Shown one piece after another: positions 15,450 to 23,805 of a stretch of DNA of 50,213 bases. The stretch covers positions 1-50,213 of the forward strand of contig JAFGLF010000066.1 of assembly GCA_016928195.1 (NCBI GenBank). Reading direction: 5' to 3'. This stretch comes from Elusimicrobiota bacterium. Its GTDB lineage: Bacteria; Elusimicrobiota; UBA8919. The notes below the pieces were generated by a model that was not told the DNA's origin, did no database searches, and saw only the letters and a program-made list of their open reading frames with translations. How positions within the stretch are numbered: position 1 is the stretch's first letter; every line of letters starts with the position of its first letter. A program made the translations under genes and the position numbers.

Positions 15450-16304
15450 ATGAAGATAAGCATTGTAGTTATTGTTAAAAATGAGTCAAAATATATCAAG
15501 GACTGTATGGGTGCTTTGTCCGGACAGAGTATCCGGGATTTTGAAATAATAGTTATTGATAACGGTTCAAGCGACGGAACCGGTGAAATTATAAATTCTA
15601 TGGAAGATAGGCGAATCCAATATTTTTATGAACCTTTGAATCTTGGAATGTCGGGACTTAGAAACCGCGGTATAGAAAAAGCGTCAGGGACATATATTTT
15701 TTTTACGGACGGCGACTGTGTTCCGGGCAAGCATTGGCTGGAAGAAGGTCTGAGAATACTGGAATCCGGAAAATATGTCGGTGTTGAAGGAAAGACGTAT
15801 TATGATACGCAACAGAAAATCACGATTTCCGATTATAACACATGCCAACTGGTTGCCGGAGAGTTTATGACATGTAATATAGCATATAGCCGTGATGTAT
15901 TGGAAAAAGTGAATTGTTTTGACCCTGCTTTCAAATACGGATATGAAGACAGGGATTTGGCTTTCCGTGTGATGAAGCACGGAAAAATTTATTTTTCACG
16001 GGATATGCTGGTATTTCACCAGAAAAAAAAACTGAGCATAAAAGCATTGTACAACAGAATAGTAAAGCGTTCTGAGGATAAGATATATTTTATTAAAAAG
16101 CACGGCTGGGATAGAGGGTTATATAAAAATATCCTGAGTCCACACTCATGGTTTACTATGTTGTGCCCTCCATGGCTGGTTTTGAATGAGAGTTATGATT
16201 CATTTTATGATGTATTACTGGTCTTTCTAAAATATATTTTTTTAGTTTATCAGAGAATAGTTATCTGGAAGACAGCTGTTAAATACGATATTTTTATTAT
16301 ATGA
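15450..16304 (+). CDS. Family 2 glycosyltransferase
   Basis: A GT-A glycosyltransferase of 284 residues with the family start KISIVVIVKNESKYIKDCMGALSGQ, the nucleotide-binding IIVIDNGSSDGT block and the metal-binding TDGDCVPGKHW. A later acidic block, YGYEDRDLAFRV, is the usual ED catalytic-base region. The C-terminus holds a hydrophobic stretch that may touch the membrane. It adds a sugar to the growing repeat unit on the cytoplasmic side; donor unknown. Its stop overlaps a possible upstream start of the dehydratase gene (ATGA at 16301-16304), which links it to the 6-deoxy sugar group. Confidence 0.88.
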   Translation: MKISIVVIVKNESKYIKDCMGALSGQSIRDFEIIVIDNGSSDGTGEIINSMEDRRIQYFYEPLNLGMSGLRNRGIEKASGTYIFFTDGDCVPGKHWLEEGLRILESGKYVGVEGKTYYDTQQKITISDYNTCQLVAGEFMTCNIAYSRDVLEKVNCFDPAFKYGYEDRDLAFRVMKHGKIYFSRDMLVFHQKKKLSIKALYNRIVKRSEDKIYFIKKHGWDRGLYKNILSPHSWFTMLCPPWLVLNESYDSFYDVLLVFLKYIFLVYQRIVIWKTAVKYDIFII

Positions 16305-16333
16305 ATAATTTAATGGAAGACAGAGGTGCTTTT

Positions 16334-17323
16334 ATGGAATGGAAAAAGAAAAGAGTTTTAATTACAGGAAGCGGGGGATTTATCGCAAGCCATTTGTTGG
16401 AGCGATTGGTTGGATTGCATGCATCGGTCAATGCTTTTGTACGTTATAATTCCCGTAATGACTGCGGGCTTATTGAGCATTTACCGCCTGTTGTAAAAAA
16501 GAGTATCAACATTATTGCCGGAGATCTACGTGATTATGATGCTGTTTACGATGCAATGAAAGGATGCGATACGGTTTTCCACCTAGCTGCCCTTATCGCT
16601 ATCCCCTATTCATATGTTCATCCTAGAGAAGTTATTGAGACAAATATTATGGGCACCTACAATGTACTAAATGCTGCAAGAAGATTAAAAGTAAAAAAAG
16701 TTGTTCACACCTCAACCAGCGAAGTATATGGTACAGCAGTAAAAGTCCCAATTTCAGAAGACCATCCTTTACAGGGGCAGTCCCCGTATTCTGCCAGTAA
16801 AATAGGTGCGGATAAAATTGCAGAGAGTTTCTATTGTTCCTTCGGCCTTCCTGTTGCAACAATACGCCCGTTTAATACCTATGGTCCGGGGCAGTCTGCA
16901 AGGGCTATTGTTCCCACCATTATTACACAGGCATTAAAAAATAATGTGGTTTATCTCGGCTCACTTACCCCGAAACGGGATTTAACCTATGTGACCGATA
17001 CCGTTGAAGGTTTTATAAAAGTTTCTGAATCTGAGAAAGTGATTGGAGAGGTTATTAATATAGGTTCAGGTTCTGAAATAGCGATAGGAGACCTGGCAAA
17101 AAAAGTTGTCGGACTTTTGGATAAAAATATTAAAATTGTTTTGGAAAAGAAACGCATCAGGCCCAAAAACAGCGAGGTGGAACGGCTTCTGGCAGATAAT
17201 AAAAAAGCCAAAAAACTGTTGGGCTGGACTCCCAAGGTTTCTCTTGAGCAGGGGCTTGAAGAAACGATTAAGTGGTTTAGAGATAATTTGAAATCATATA
17301 AAACAGATATTTATAATGTATAG
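16334..17323 (+). CDS. LegB-like NDP-sugar 4,6-dehydratase (SDR)
   Basis: An extended short-chain dehydrogenase that converts an NDP-hexose into the 4-keto-6-deoxy sugar. The NAD-binding loop is TGSGGFIASH, followed by HLAALIAIPYSYVHP, the catalytic TSTSEVYG serine/threonine block and YSASK (Tyr-x3-Lys). Overall it closely resembles the legionaminic acid dehydratase LegB. No LegC aminotransferase follows; a nucleotidyltransferase and a reductase do, so the keto product is probably reduced to a 6-deoxyhexose. I chose ATG 16334, preceded by AGAGG at good spacing. ATG 16301, overlapping the upstream stop, would add 11 residues and is also possible. Confidence 0.85.
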   Translation: MEWKKKRVLITGSGGFIASHLLERLVGLHASVNAFVRYNSRNDCGLIEHLPPVVKKSINIIAGDLRDYDAVYDAMKGCDTVFHLAALIAIPYSYVHPREVIETNIMGTYNVLNAARRLKVKKVVHTSTSEVYGTAVKVPISEDHPLQGQSPYSASKIGADKIAESFYCSFGLPVATIRPFNTYGPGQSARAIVPTIITQALKNNVVYLGSLTPKRDLTYVTDTVEGFIKVSESEKVIGEVINIGSGSEIAIGDLAKKVVGLLDKNIKIVLEKKRIRPKNSEVERLLADNKKAKKLLGWTPKVSLEQGLEETIKWFRDNLKSYKTDIYNV

Positions 17324-17335
17324 GAGGTAATCCTG

Positions 17336-18046
17336 ATGAAAGCGGTTGTTCTGGCAGGAGGGAAAGGAACGCGTCTTGCTCCGTATACAACGGTTTTTCC
17401 TAAGCCTTTGATGCCTTTGGGGGAAAAACCTATTTTGGAAATCGTTCTTAGGCAGCTGAAATCGCAGGGTTTTAAAGAAGTTATTCTTGCTGTAGGACAT
17501 TTTTCCGAGTTGATAAGAGCATATTTCGGCAATGGAGAATCTTTAGGAATAGAAATAAACTATTCAGAAGAAGAAACTCCATTGGGTACCGCCGGTCCGC
17601 TTTCCAGTATAGATGGGCTAAAAAAAACCTTTTTAGTCATGAACGGAGATATCTTAAGTTCGATTTCGTTTTCAAAATTGATTGATTTTCATAAGAAAAA
17701 CAAAGCTATTGCTACCATAGCCGTTAACCGCAGATGTCATAAAGTAGACTATGGTGTTATCAAGGTTGAAAAGGGCGGAGTTGTCAGGGACTATATAGAA
17801 AAGCCTGAATTGGACTATGATGTGAGTATGGGTATTTATATTTTTGAGGAAACAGTTCTTAAATATATCCCGAAAAGTAAGCATCTCGATTTTCCGGATT
17901 TGATAAAAGAGCTTTTAAAAGAAGGACATAAAGTCAGTGCTTATAAAAGCGATGATTATTGGCTAGATATCGGTCGGCATGACGATTATGAAAAGGCTCA
18001 GAAAGAATTTGAAGATATAAAGGGAAAAATATTGAATGTCAAATAA
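17336..18046 (+). CDS. Sugar-1-phosphate nucleotidyltransferase
   Basis: An NTP_transferase enzyme of 236 residues with the signature AVVLAGGKGTRLAPYTTVFPKP at the N-terminus. It also has EETPLGTAGPL (base specificity), FLVMNGDILSSI (metal-binding Asp) and DYWLDIGRHDDYEKA near the end. It resembles mannose-1-phosphate guanylyltransferase-like proteins but is short, without a left-handed beta-helix or CBS domains, so the nucleotide (GDP, dTDP or UDP) cannot be fixed. It has an excellent ribosome site (AGGAGG) and sits between the 4,6-dehydratase and a reductase. It is the likely first enzyme of that pathway. Confidence 0.85.
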   Translation: MKAVVLAGGKGTRLAPYTTVFPKPLMPLGEKPILEIVLRQLKSQGFKEVILAVGHFSELIRAYFGNGESLGIEINYSEEETPLGTAGPLSSIDGLKKTFLVMNGDILSSISFSKLIDFHKKNKAIATIAVNRRCHKVDYGVIKVEKGGVVRDYIEKPELDYDVSMGIYIFEETVLKYIPKSKHLDFPDLIKELLKEGHKVSAYKSDDYWLDIGRHDDYEKAQKEFEDIKGKILNVK

Positions 18047-18947
18047 AGAAAGGTCTTTTAAAGGCAAAAGTATTATTGTAACCGGCGGCAGCGGTTTTGT
18101 CGGCCGGTCGCTGGTTAGGCGACTGAAAGATGAAGAAGGAAAGGTTTTGGTCTTGGACAAAAAAAATGGTTTTGACCTTTGTAATCAAAAAAAGTTTTCT
18201 TCGCTTAAAAAGCTGCGCAATGTGGACTGTATATATCATCTTGCGGCGGTAAGTTTTGTTCCGTATGCGTGGAAGAACCCGCGTGATACTTATTATGTGA
18301 ACCTTACGAGCACTTTAAATGTTCTTGAGTTTTGCCGTAAAATGGAGATTAAAAAGCTGGTTTTTATGAGTTCTTATGTATACGGACAGCCGGAATATTT
18401 ACCGGTCGATGAGAGTCATCCGGTTTTACCTGCCAATCCGTATGCAGGGAGTAAAAGAATCAGTGAACAGCTTTGCGAAGCATACTCAAGAGATTTTGGG
18501 ATAAGGTGTGTAATCCTGCGGCCGTTTAATATTTATGGGCTCGGGCAGGATAAAAGGTTTTTGATTCCTGATATAATAAAACAGATTATCAATAACCGAA
18601 AAGTAGTATTAAATGACAGCCGTCCTAAAAGAGATCTTTTATATCTGGATGATATGACAGAGGCTTTGTTAAAAGCCGGACGGTATAACCCGGTATCCTG
18701 TGAAATATTTAATATTGGATACGGGAAAAGCTATAGTGTGAAGGCAGTGGTGGAATACGCTGAGAAAGTTTGGGGAAGAAAAATTAGTATATTATATCGC
18801 AATATCCATCGTAAAAACGAAATTATGGATATATACGCAGATATTTCGCATGCCAAAAAAAAGCTTACTTGGGAACCTAAAATAGGATTAAAAGAAGGAC
18901 TAGAAAAGATGTTTACTGCAATTGGCTTGGTTCCTAAAAGGATGTAA
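18036..18947 (+). CDS. SDR epimerase/reductase of the GDP-6-deoxyhexose type
   Basis: An extended SDR with TGGSGFVGRSLVRRL, HLAAVSFVPYAW, the SSYVYG serine block and YAGSK (catalytic Tyr and Lys). It resembles GDP-4-keto-6-deoxy-D-mannose reductase and related NAD-dependent epimerases. It overlaps the nucleotidyltransferase gene by 11 bases. Together with that gene and the LegB-like dehydratase it makes a complete three-step route from hexose-1-phosphate to an NDP-6-deoxyhexose. The exact sugar (rhamnose, 6-deoxytalose or another) is not decided by the motifs. Confidence 0.82.
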   Translation: MSNKERSFKGKSIIVTGGSGFVGRSLVRRLKDEEGKVLVLDKKNGFDLCNQKKFSSLKKLRNVDCIYHLAAVSFVPYAWKNPRDTYYVNLTSTLNVLEFCRKMEIKKLVFMSSYVYGQPEYLPVDESHPVLPANPYAGSKRISEQLCEAYSRDFGIRCVILRPFNIYGLGQDKRFLIPDIIKQIINNRKVVLNDSRPKRDLLYLDDMTEALLKAGRYNPVSCEIFNIGYGKSYSVKAVVEYAEKVWGRKISILYRNIHRKNEIMDIYADISHAKKKLTWEPKIGLKEGLEKMFTAIGLVPKRM

Positions 18948-18951
18948 TAAA

Positions 18952-20475
18952 ATGTTACTGATTAACCCAATGGTTGACCCGACATCTCAGCCATCAATTG
19001 TAAAGGATTTTACTTATGCCAGTTTCCCTAATGCATTGGCATATTTAGCATGTTATTTGAAAGAAAAAAATAATGACAAGATTAAGATTCTTGATGAGCA
19101 GCTTACTCCTCTGACGGAAGAAATTATCAGGGAGGAAATTGAGAAAATAGATGGGCCTAAAATTGTTGGGATTACTTGTTTAACTGTGACCTTTAAAAGA
19201 GTGCTTGAACTAACCAGACAGATTAAAAGAATTGCTCCCGAAGCATTAATAGTTATTGGAGGAATACATGCAACCGCTTTACCGGATGAGTGTTTAATTA
19301 AAACTTCTGCGGATATTGTAGTGAGAGGCGAGGGGGAACAGACCTTAAGTGAACTATATAGAGTGGTTCAGGAGAAAGGCAGTTTTAAAGGTATAAAAGG
19401 AATTTCTTTTAAGCAAAACGGAGAGATTATACATAATCCTCCCAGGGGACTTATTGAAAACCTTGAAGAAATTCCTCCCTTTCCTTATGATTTATTTGAA
19501 AATAATATAGAACGATACAAAGATTTTGGCACCATATTCAGTTCCCGGGGTTGTCCTTTTGACTGTATTTTTTGTTCTCAGCGGCTTATTTCCGGTAAGA
19601 GGTATCGGTTTTTACCTGCTCATCGAGTTATAGCAAAAATTAAGTTGTTAGTGGATAAATATCATCAAACTAAAATATGGTTTATGGACGATAATTTTGT
19701 AATTAATAAAAAAAGAATATTTACTCTGTTGAATGAAATAATTGATTCTGGGTATCATAAAAAGGTGTGTTTTATTGCTCAAACCAGAGGGAAGGATCTG
19801 AATCGGGAAGTTGTGATGAAGATGAAGGAAGCTAACTTTGTTTCTATAGCGTTTGGAGTAGAAACAGCATCTGAACGTTTGATGTCTTTTTTAGATAAAG
19901 GTGAAAAAGTCGAAGATAACATTAAAGCAATAGAAATGGTCCATGAATCCGGGATTTTAACAGACGCTTCATTTATCTTTGGTTTACCCACCGAAACAAG
20001 GGAAGATAGAAGATTAACATCCATGTTAGCGCGTTCTTTACCTCTTGATGGTGCCCGGTTCAATATAGCGGTTCCTTATCCCGGTACAAAATTCTGCGAA
20101 ACAGCAAAACTAGAAGGCAGATTGAACGCCTTAGAGGATTGGAGCAACTGTTCAAATCAACATTATATGCAATCTGATAACATTCCATATTCGCCGGTTG
20201 GTACCAGCCAGATCGAATTAATCTATGATACATTAATGGCAAATTTATCGTTTAGTCTCAGACCAAAAATATTAATTAAAATATTTTTTACCTCTGCTTT
20301 ATCTGGTGGTGGGGTTATTTCTCTTCCTAAAAGGTGGTATTTTTCTCCAAAAGTTGTGGTTGCTCTGGTTAAATTTGCCATTGTAATAATGAAAAGATGT
20401 ATGGCTGTAATTTTCAGAGGAATTGTTTACAAATTTTTCAAAACTGAAAATAAAAATACAGAAGTAGTTTCGTAA
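18952..20475 (+). CDS. B12-binding-type radical SAM protein 2
   Basis: The N-terminal B12-binding-like domain includes KIVGITCLTVTFKRVLEL and ALIVIGGIHATALPDE. The radical SAM domain has RGCPFDCIFC (cysteines near residues 200-207), followed by FMDDNFVINKKR and FGVETASERLM. A C-terminal extension ends with a basic, hydrophobic helix. I chose ATG 18952 because AAAAGG precedes it and MLLINPMV is the usual family start; an upstream TTG at 18922 would run into the preceding gene. It follows the 6-deoxy sugar genes by four bases and may modify that sugar or a lipid carrier. Function is unknown; the metal chemistry is inferred from the motif. Confidence 0.88.
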   Translation: MLLINPMVDPTSQPSIVKDFTYASFPNALAYLACYLKEKNNDKIKILDEQLTPLTEEIIREEIEKIDGPKIVGITCLTVTFKRVLELTRQIKRIAPEALIVIGGIHATALPDECLIKTSADIVVRGEGEQTLSELYRVVQEKGSFKGIKGISFKQNGEIIHNPPRGLIENLEEIPPFPYDLFENNIERYKDFGTIFSSRGCPFDCIFCSQRLISGKRYRFLPAHRVIAKIKLLVDKYHQTKIWFMDDNFVINKKRIFTLLNEIIDSGYHKKVCFIAQTRGKDLNREVVMKMKEANFVSIAFGVETASERLMSFLDKGEKVEDNIKAIEMVHESGILTDASFIFGLPTETREDRRLTSMLARSLPLDGARFNIAVPYPGTKFCETAKLEGRLNALEDWSNCSNQHYMQSDNIPYSPVGTSQIELIYDTLMANLSFSLRPKILIKIFFTSALSGGGVISLPKRWYFSPKVVVALVKFAIVIMKRCMAVIFRGIVYKFFKTENKNTEVVS

Positions 20476-20487
20476 GGATAATTGACT

Positions 20488-22074
20488 ATGCATGTAAAGG
20501 TAATAAGTTATCTTGAAAAAATGTTAATGAGTAAAGCTTTAAAATATGGTATAGGTATTTTTATGGTTGTCTATTTTACTATTTCTTTTTTAACATTAAC
20601 CAAAATTCCTTTACATAGTCGGGACGAAGTTTGGTTTTCCGAGGTTTCTTATTATTTTATGCAATATGGTTCTTTTAATTCACAGATGTTCCAGGGGCTT
20701 AAAGAAGCTGTTGGGGGATGGGTGGGGCATGGTGCCATTTTTTATATTGTAGATACTATAAGTTTTCACTTGATAGGTACTGGATTATTTCAGGCCCGTT
20801 TGCCTGTATTTTTATTGAGTTTTGTTATTTTGTTTTTGGTGTATAAAACAGCTAAAAAACTTTATAATCAAAGAACGGCTGTTTTGTCTTTTATAATAGT
20901 AGCAATATCCTATATATTTTTTAAATCAAGTCATGCTTTTGAAGCTCATATCTTTTTATTATTTGTTCAACTGTTATGTCTCTATTTATTCGTTATGTTA
21001 AAGGAAAATACCGCCAACAAATTCTTGCCCTTTCTTATAGGTCTTCTGGCTATGGCTTCCCTGGAAATTCACTGGATAGGCACTATTATACCGATTGCAA
21101 TACTTATATTGTTTATTTATGAGAAAAGGTTGAGCGTTCTAAAAGACCGGCAGTTCTATTTTTTCATTTTTGGATGTCTGGTCAGTTTCCTTGTATTTAT
21201 TTATTATAGAATATATGTTCAGGGATGGAACCAGTTTGTTTACAAATACAATCTTTACTATGGTCTTAGTGAACCGTCGAGCTATTTAAAGAGTTTGACG
21301 GAAGAAATAGTTAGGTATAGAAAATATTTTGCCACTCCATATAGAGTTTTTGAGTTATTACCTATGTTTATTGCTATTTGTTATGTCCTGAAAAGAAGAA
21401 CTAAGAGCGATTTTTTATTACTTATTCTTATTATTACATATATTGTTTTGATGGCTCTTGTTGTTAAGAATAAAAATCCTTACTTTATTTTATTTTTTCC
21501 GTTTATTTATGTTTTGATTGCTTCTGTAATAGATAATTTACTTAGCAATTTAAAACAATTAAATACAATATCAAAAACTTCGCTGTTGTTTATAATATTG
21601 ATTATTCCCTTTTTTCTGTGTTTTGATTTTCGCCTTATCCGACAATATTGGGGGGCTGATTATTCGAAATATATTAAAGAACTTAAACAGTATATCCCTT
21701 CTCATAGTTCTGTGATGGGACCAATGCCTTTATGGTACGGATTTTATGACCAGCTCTATTATGACAATTTGCACTACATTGAACGGGCATTAGAGAGAGA
21801 TACACATTATAACGACTTGAAAGGTACTCCGGACGAAGTATACATGATAAAACATCTTGCGTTTATCTCATTCCTTAAAGAATTAAAAGTCGAATATTTT
21901 ATTCTTGACGAGTCTTCTAAAGAATATTTAACAACTCAGAAATATATGAAGTTTGATGACAGCGAGGAAAAATTTATGCTAATAACAGATGTGAAAAATA
22001 AACATTATGTGGGATATTACTTCCCTAAAAATAAAAAATATTATATTACAAAAATATATAGGATAAAATACTAG
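20488..22074 (+). CDS. GT39/ArnT-like membrane glycosyltransferase
   Basis: A 528-residue inner-membrane protein with about 10-12 hydrophobic segments. Just after the first helix is SRDEVWF (D46, E47), the acidic pair of the PMT/ArnT family's first periplasmic loop. Such enzymes transfer a sugar from polyprenyl phosphate to lipid A or another acceptor on the periplasmic side. The start at ATG 20488 is favoured by AAGGA at 20474-20478; TTG 20482 is the alternative. Downstream lie a methyltransferase, a ChbG-type deacetylase and a polyprenyl-phosphate GT2. Together these resemble the Francisella FlmK-NaxD-FlmF lipid A set. The C-terminal ~120 residues form a soluble region. Confidence 0.85.
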   Translation: MHVKVISYLEKMLMSKALKYGIGIFMVVYFTISFLTLTKIPLHSRDEVWFSEVSYYFMQYGSFNSQMFQGLKEAVGGWVGHGAIFYIVDTISFHLIGTGLFQARLPVFLLSFVILFLVYKTAKKLYNQRTAVLSFIIVAISYIFFKSSHAFEAHIFLLFVQLLCLYLFVMLKENTANKFLPFLIGLLAMASLEIHWIGTIIPIAILILFIYEKRLSVLKDRQFYFFIFGCLVSFLVFIYYRIYVQGWNQFVYKYNLYYGLSEPSSYLKSLTEEIVRYRKYFATPYRVFELLPMFIAICYVLKRRTKSDFLLLILIITYIVLMALVVKNKNPYFILFFPFIYVLIASVIDNLLSNLKQLNTISKTSLLFIILIIPFFLCFDFRLIRQYWGADYSKYIKELKQYIPSHSSVMGPMPLWYGFYDQLYYDNLHYIERALERDTHYNDLKGTPDEVYMIKHLAFISFLKELKVEYFILDESSKEYLTTQKYMKFDDSEEKFMLITDVKNKHYVGYYFPKNKKYYITKIYRIKY

Positions 22075-22105
22075 AAGCTTATTTGTTAAAGCACCAGAAG
22101 AAATT

Positions 22106-22864
22106 ATGAAGATTCATGAATACAAGAGAAATTATGATTTAGAAACTACGCATTGGTGGTTTGTTGGAATGCGTAAGGTTTATATTTCACTTGTGGAAAA
22201 ATATATTCCAAGATCCAGTGAAGGATTGAATATGATTCTAGACGCTGGTTGTGGAACAGGTGTAATTTTGGAGGATTTAAAGAGACTGGGGAAAGTTGTC
22301 GGGGTTGATTATTCTCCGGAAGCGGTTAATTTTTGTAAGATGCGGGGGCATACAGAGGTAATATGTGGGGATGCTGTGAATATATCTCTCAGCGATGATT
22401 CTTTTGATTTGGTTACTGCTTTTATGCTTCTCGAGCATGTTTCTGACGATGTTTTATTATTAAAAAAATTAAAAAAAGTTTGTCGTCCGGGAGGAAGAAT
22501 TATTATGTTTACTTCAGCTTTCAATATTTTATGGAGTGAACATGATGATGCAAGTGAACACTTCAGAAGATATAGAATCAAAGAGTTAAAAGAAAAGATA
22601 AATAATCAGCATTTGAAGATATTGAAAATATCTTATTTTAATTTTTTATTATTCTTGCCTTATTTATGTTTAATATTAGGTAGAAGGTTTTTAGGAATTT
22701 TTTTAAAGAGAAACGCCGTCGTACCGCAAAGAACACTGTTTGCTTTGCCAGAGTTGATTAATTCCTTATTAGTGAAGTTTTTACAGTTCGAGGGTTTGTT
22801 GTTGAATTGGATTAACTTTCCCTTTGGTGTGAATATTGTTTGTATCATGGAGAAGGAAAATTGA
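22106..22864 (+). CDS. Class I SAM methyltransferase with hydrophobic C-terminus
   Basis: The SAM-binding motif ILDAGCGTGVILEDL is at about residues 46-60, followed by VVGVDYSPEA and the motif IV region FDLVTAFMLLEHV. The C-terminal third has two hydrophobic segments (YFNFLLFLPYLCLILG and a later one), suggesting membrane association, as in methyltransferases that act on polyprenyl-linked sugars or quinone-like lipids. It lies between a GT39 enzyme and a ChbG deacetylase and its stop overlaps the next start (TTGA). The substrate is not known; a sugar or lipid-linked intermediate is inferred from context. Confidence 0.85.
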   Translation: MKIHEYKRNYDLETTHWWFVGMRKVYISLVEKYIPRSSEGLNMILDAGCGTGVILEDLKRLGKVVGVDYSPEAVNFCKMRGHTEVICGDAVNISLSDDSFDLVTAFMLLEHVSDDVLLLKKLKKVCRPGGRIIMFTSAFNILWSEHDDASEHFRRYRIKELKEKINNQHLKILKISYFNFLLFLPYLCLILGRRFLGIFLKRNAVVPQRTLFALPELINSLLVKFLQFEGLLLNWINFPFGVNIVCIMEKEN

Positions 22865-23679
22865 GTAAACTTTTGATTGTTAATGCTGATGATTTTGGTT
22901 TGACTGAAGGGATAAGCGATGGGATTATTGAATGTCATAAGAATGGAATCGTTACAAGTACAAGTATTATTGCATCGGGGTCTGCCTTCGCAAAAGCTGT
23001 TGAGCTAACGCGCGGATGTCCAAATCTTAGTGTGGGAGTGCACCTGGCATTGATTGAGGAAAAACCGGTTCTAAGTCCGGCAAGTATTCCGACTTTAGTT
23101 GGTAAGAACGGCAGGTTTATTAAGAATTATAAACAGTTTTTTTTCAAATATATTGCCGGGAAAATTAATATTTCGGAAGTATGGGATGAATTGGAGGCAC
23201 AGATAGTAAAGGTTAAATCAACGGGAATAAATATCTCTCATGTTGATAGCCATCAGCATCTTCATATGCTGCCAGATATTTTCAGAGAAGTTGTATTTTT
23301 GGCAAAAAAACACGGGATAACCCATGTCCGTATCCCTCGGGAAAGGTCTTTCAATCTGAAATGCTGGGGTTTGCAGGTTATGTGCATGTTGAATAGAACG
23401 GTGCTGATTCATTCCGGACTTAAATTCCCGCAAGCATTTTATGGGATGCGTGATTCAGGACGCATGTCTTTTGAAAACTTTAATAAGATAATCAATGGTT
23501 TGAAAGAAGGTTATAACGAAATTATGGTTCATCCTGGTAACGAGGACATGAACTATCTGGAAAACTACAAGAAGCATTGGTGTTATCATCCTGAAGATGA
23601 AAAAAAGGTTTTGTGTGATAGCAGAATACCTGTTTTTTTAAAGGAACAGGGAGTCAAACTTATAAATTATAATTTCTGA
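22861..23679 (+). CDS. ChbG/YdjC-family carbohydrate N-deacetylase (NaxD/HpnK-like)
   Basis: A metal-dependent deacetylase with the signature LLIVNADDFGLTEGISDGIIECHKNGIVTS at the N-terminus (metal-ligand D10-D11) and HVDSHQHLHMLPD, which supplies the histidine ligands. Length (272 aa) is typical. I chose TTG 22861 because it overlaps the upstream stop (TTGA), follows GGAGAAGGA and puts the conserved NADDFG at its usual place. Family members remove N-acetyl groups from chito-oligosaccharides, hopanoid precursors (HpnK) or polyprenyl-linked GalNAc (Francisella NaxD). Flanked by a GT39 enzyme and a polyprenyl-phosphate GT2, the NaxD-like role is the best fit. Confidence 0.87.
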   Translation: MSKLLIVNADDFGLTEGISDGIIECHKNGIVTSTSIIASGSAFAKAVELTRGCPNLSVGVHLALIEEKPVLSPASIPTLVGKNGRFIKNYKQFFFKYIAGKINISEVWDELEAQIVKVKSTGINISHVDSHQHLHMLPDIFREVVFLAKKHGITHVRIPRERSFNLKCWGLQVMCMLNRTVLIHSGLKFPQAFYGMRDSGRMSFENFNKIINGLKEGYNEIMVHPGNEDMNYLENYKKHWCYHPEDEKKVLCDSRIPVFLKEQGVKLINYNF

Positions 23680-23689
23680 GTCATTAAGA

Positions 23690-23713
23690 CATCCTATAAA
23701 TACCAGGATGTTT
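23690..23713 (+). terminator. Short hairpin with T3 after the ChbG gene
   Basis: CATCCT (23690-23695) pairs with AGGATG (23705-23710) across a 9-base loop and is followed by TTT. It sits between the ChbG stop and repeat copy C. It is a weak rho-independent terminator candidate or the outer edge of the repeat. Confidence 0.35.
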
Positions 23714-23790
23714 GATTACACAGATTAAAGGGCAGATTACACAGATAGAACCAGTTTGCTAATCTGTGTAATCAGATGTAATGAATATTA
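23714..23790 (+). repeat. Family 1 nested-palindrome repeat, copy C (one right arm lost)
   Basis: Left arms GATTACACAGATTA (23714) and GATTACACAGATA are separated by AAGGGCA. Only one right arm, TAATCTGTGTAATC, is present where other copies have two. The terminal hairpin is weak: TAAT (23779-23782) with ATTA (23787-23790) around GAAT. AGGAGA follows and the next gene starts at 23806. Confidence 0.87.
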
Positions 23791-23805
23791 TATTAGGAGA
23801 GAATC

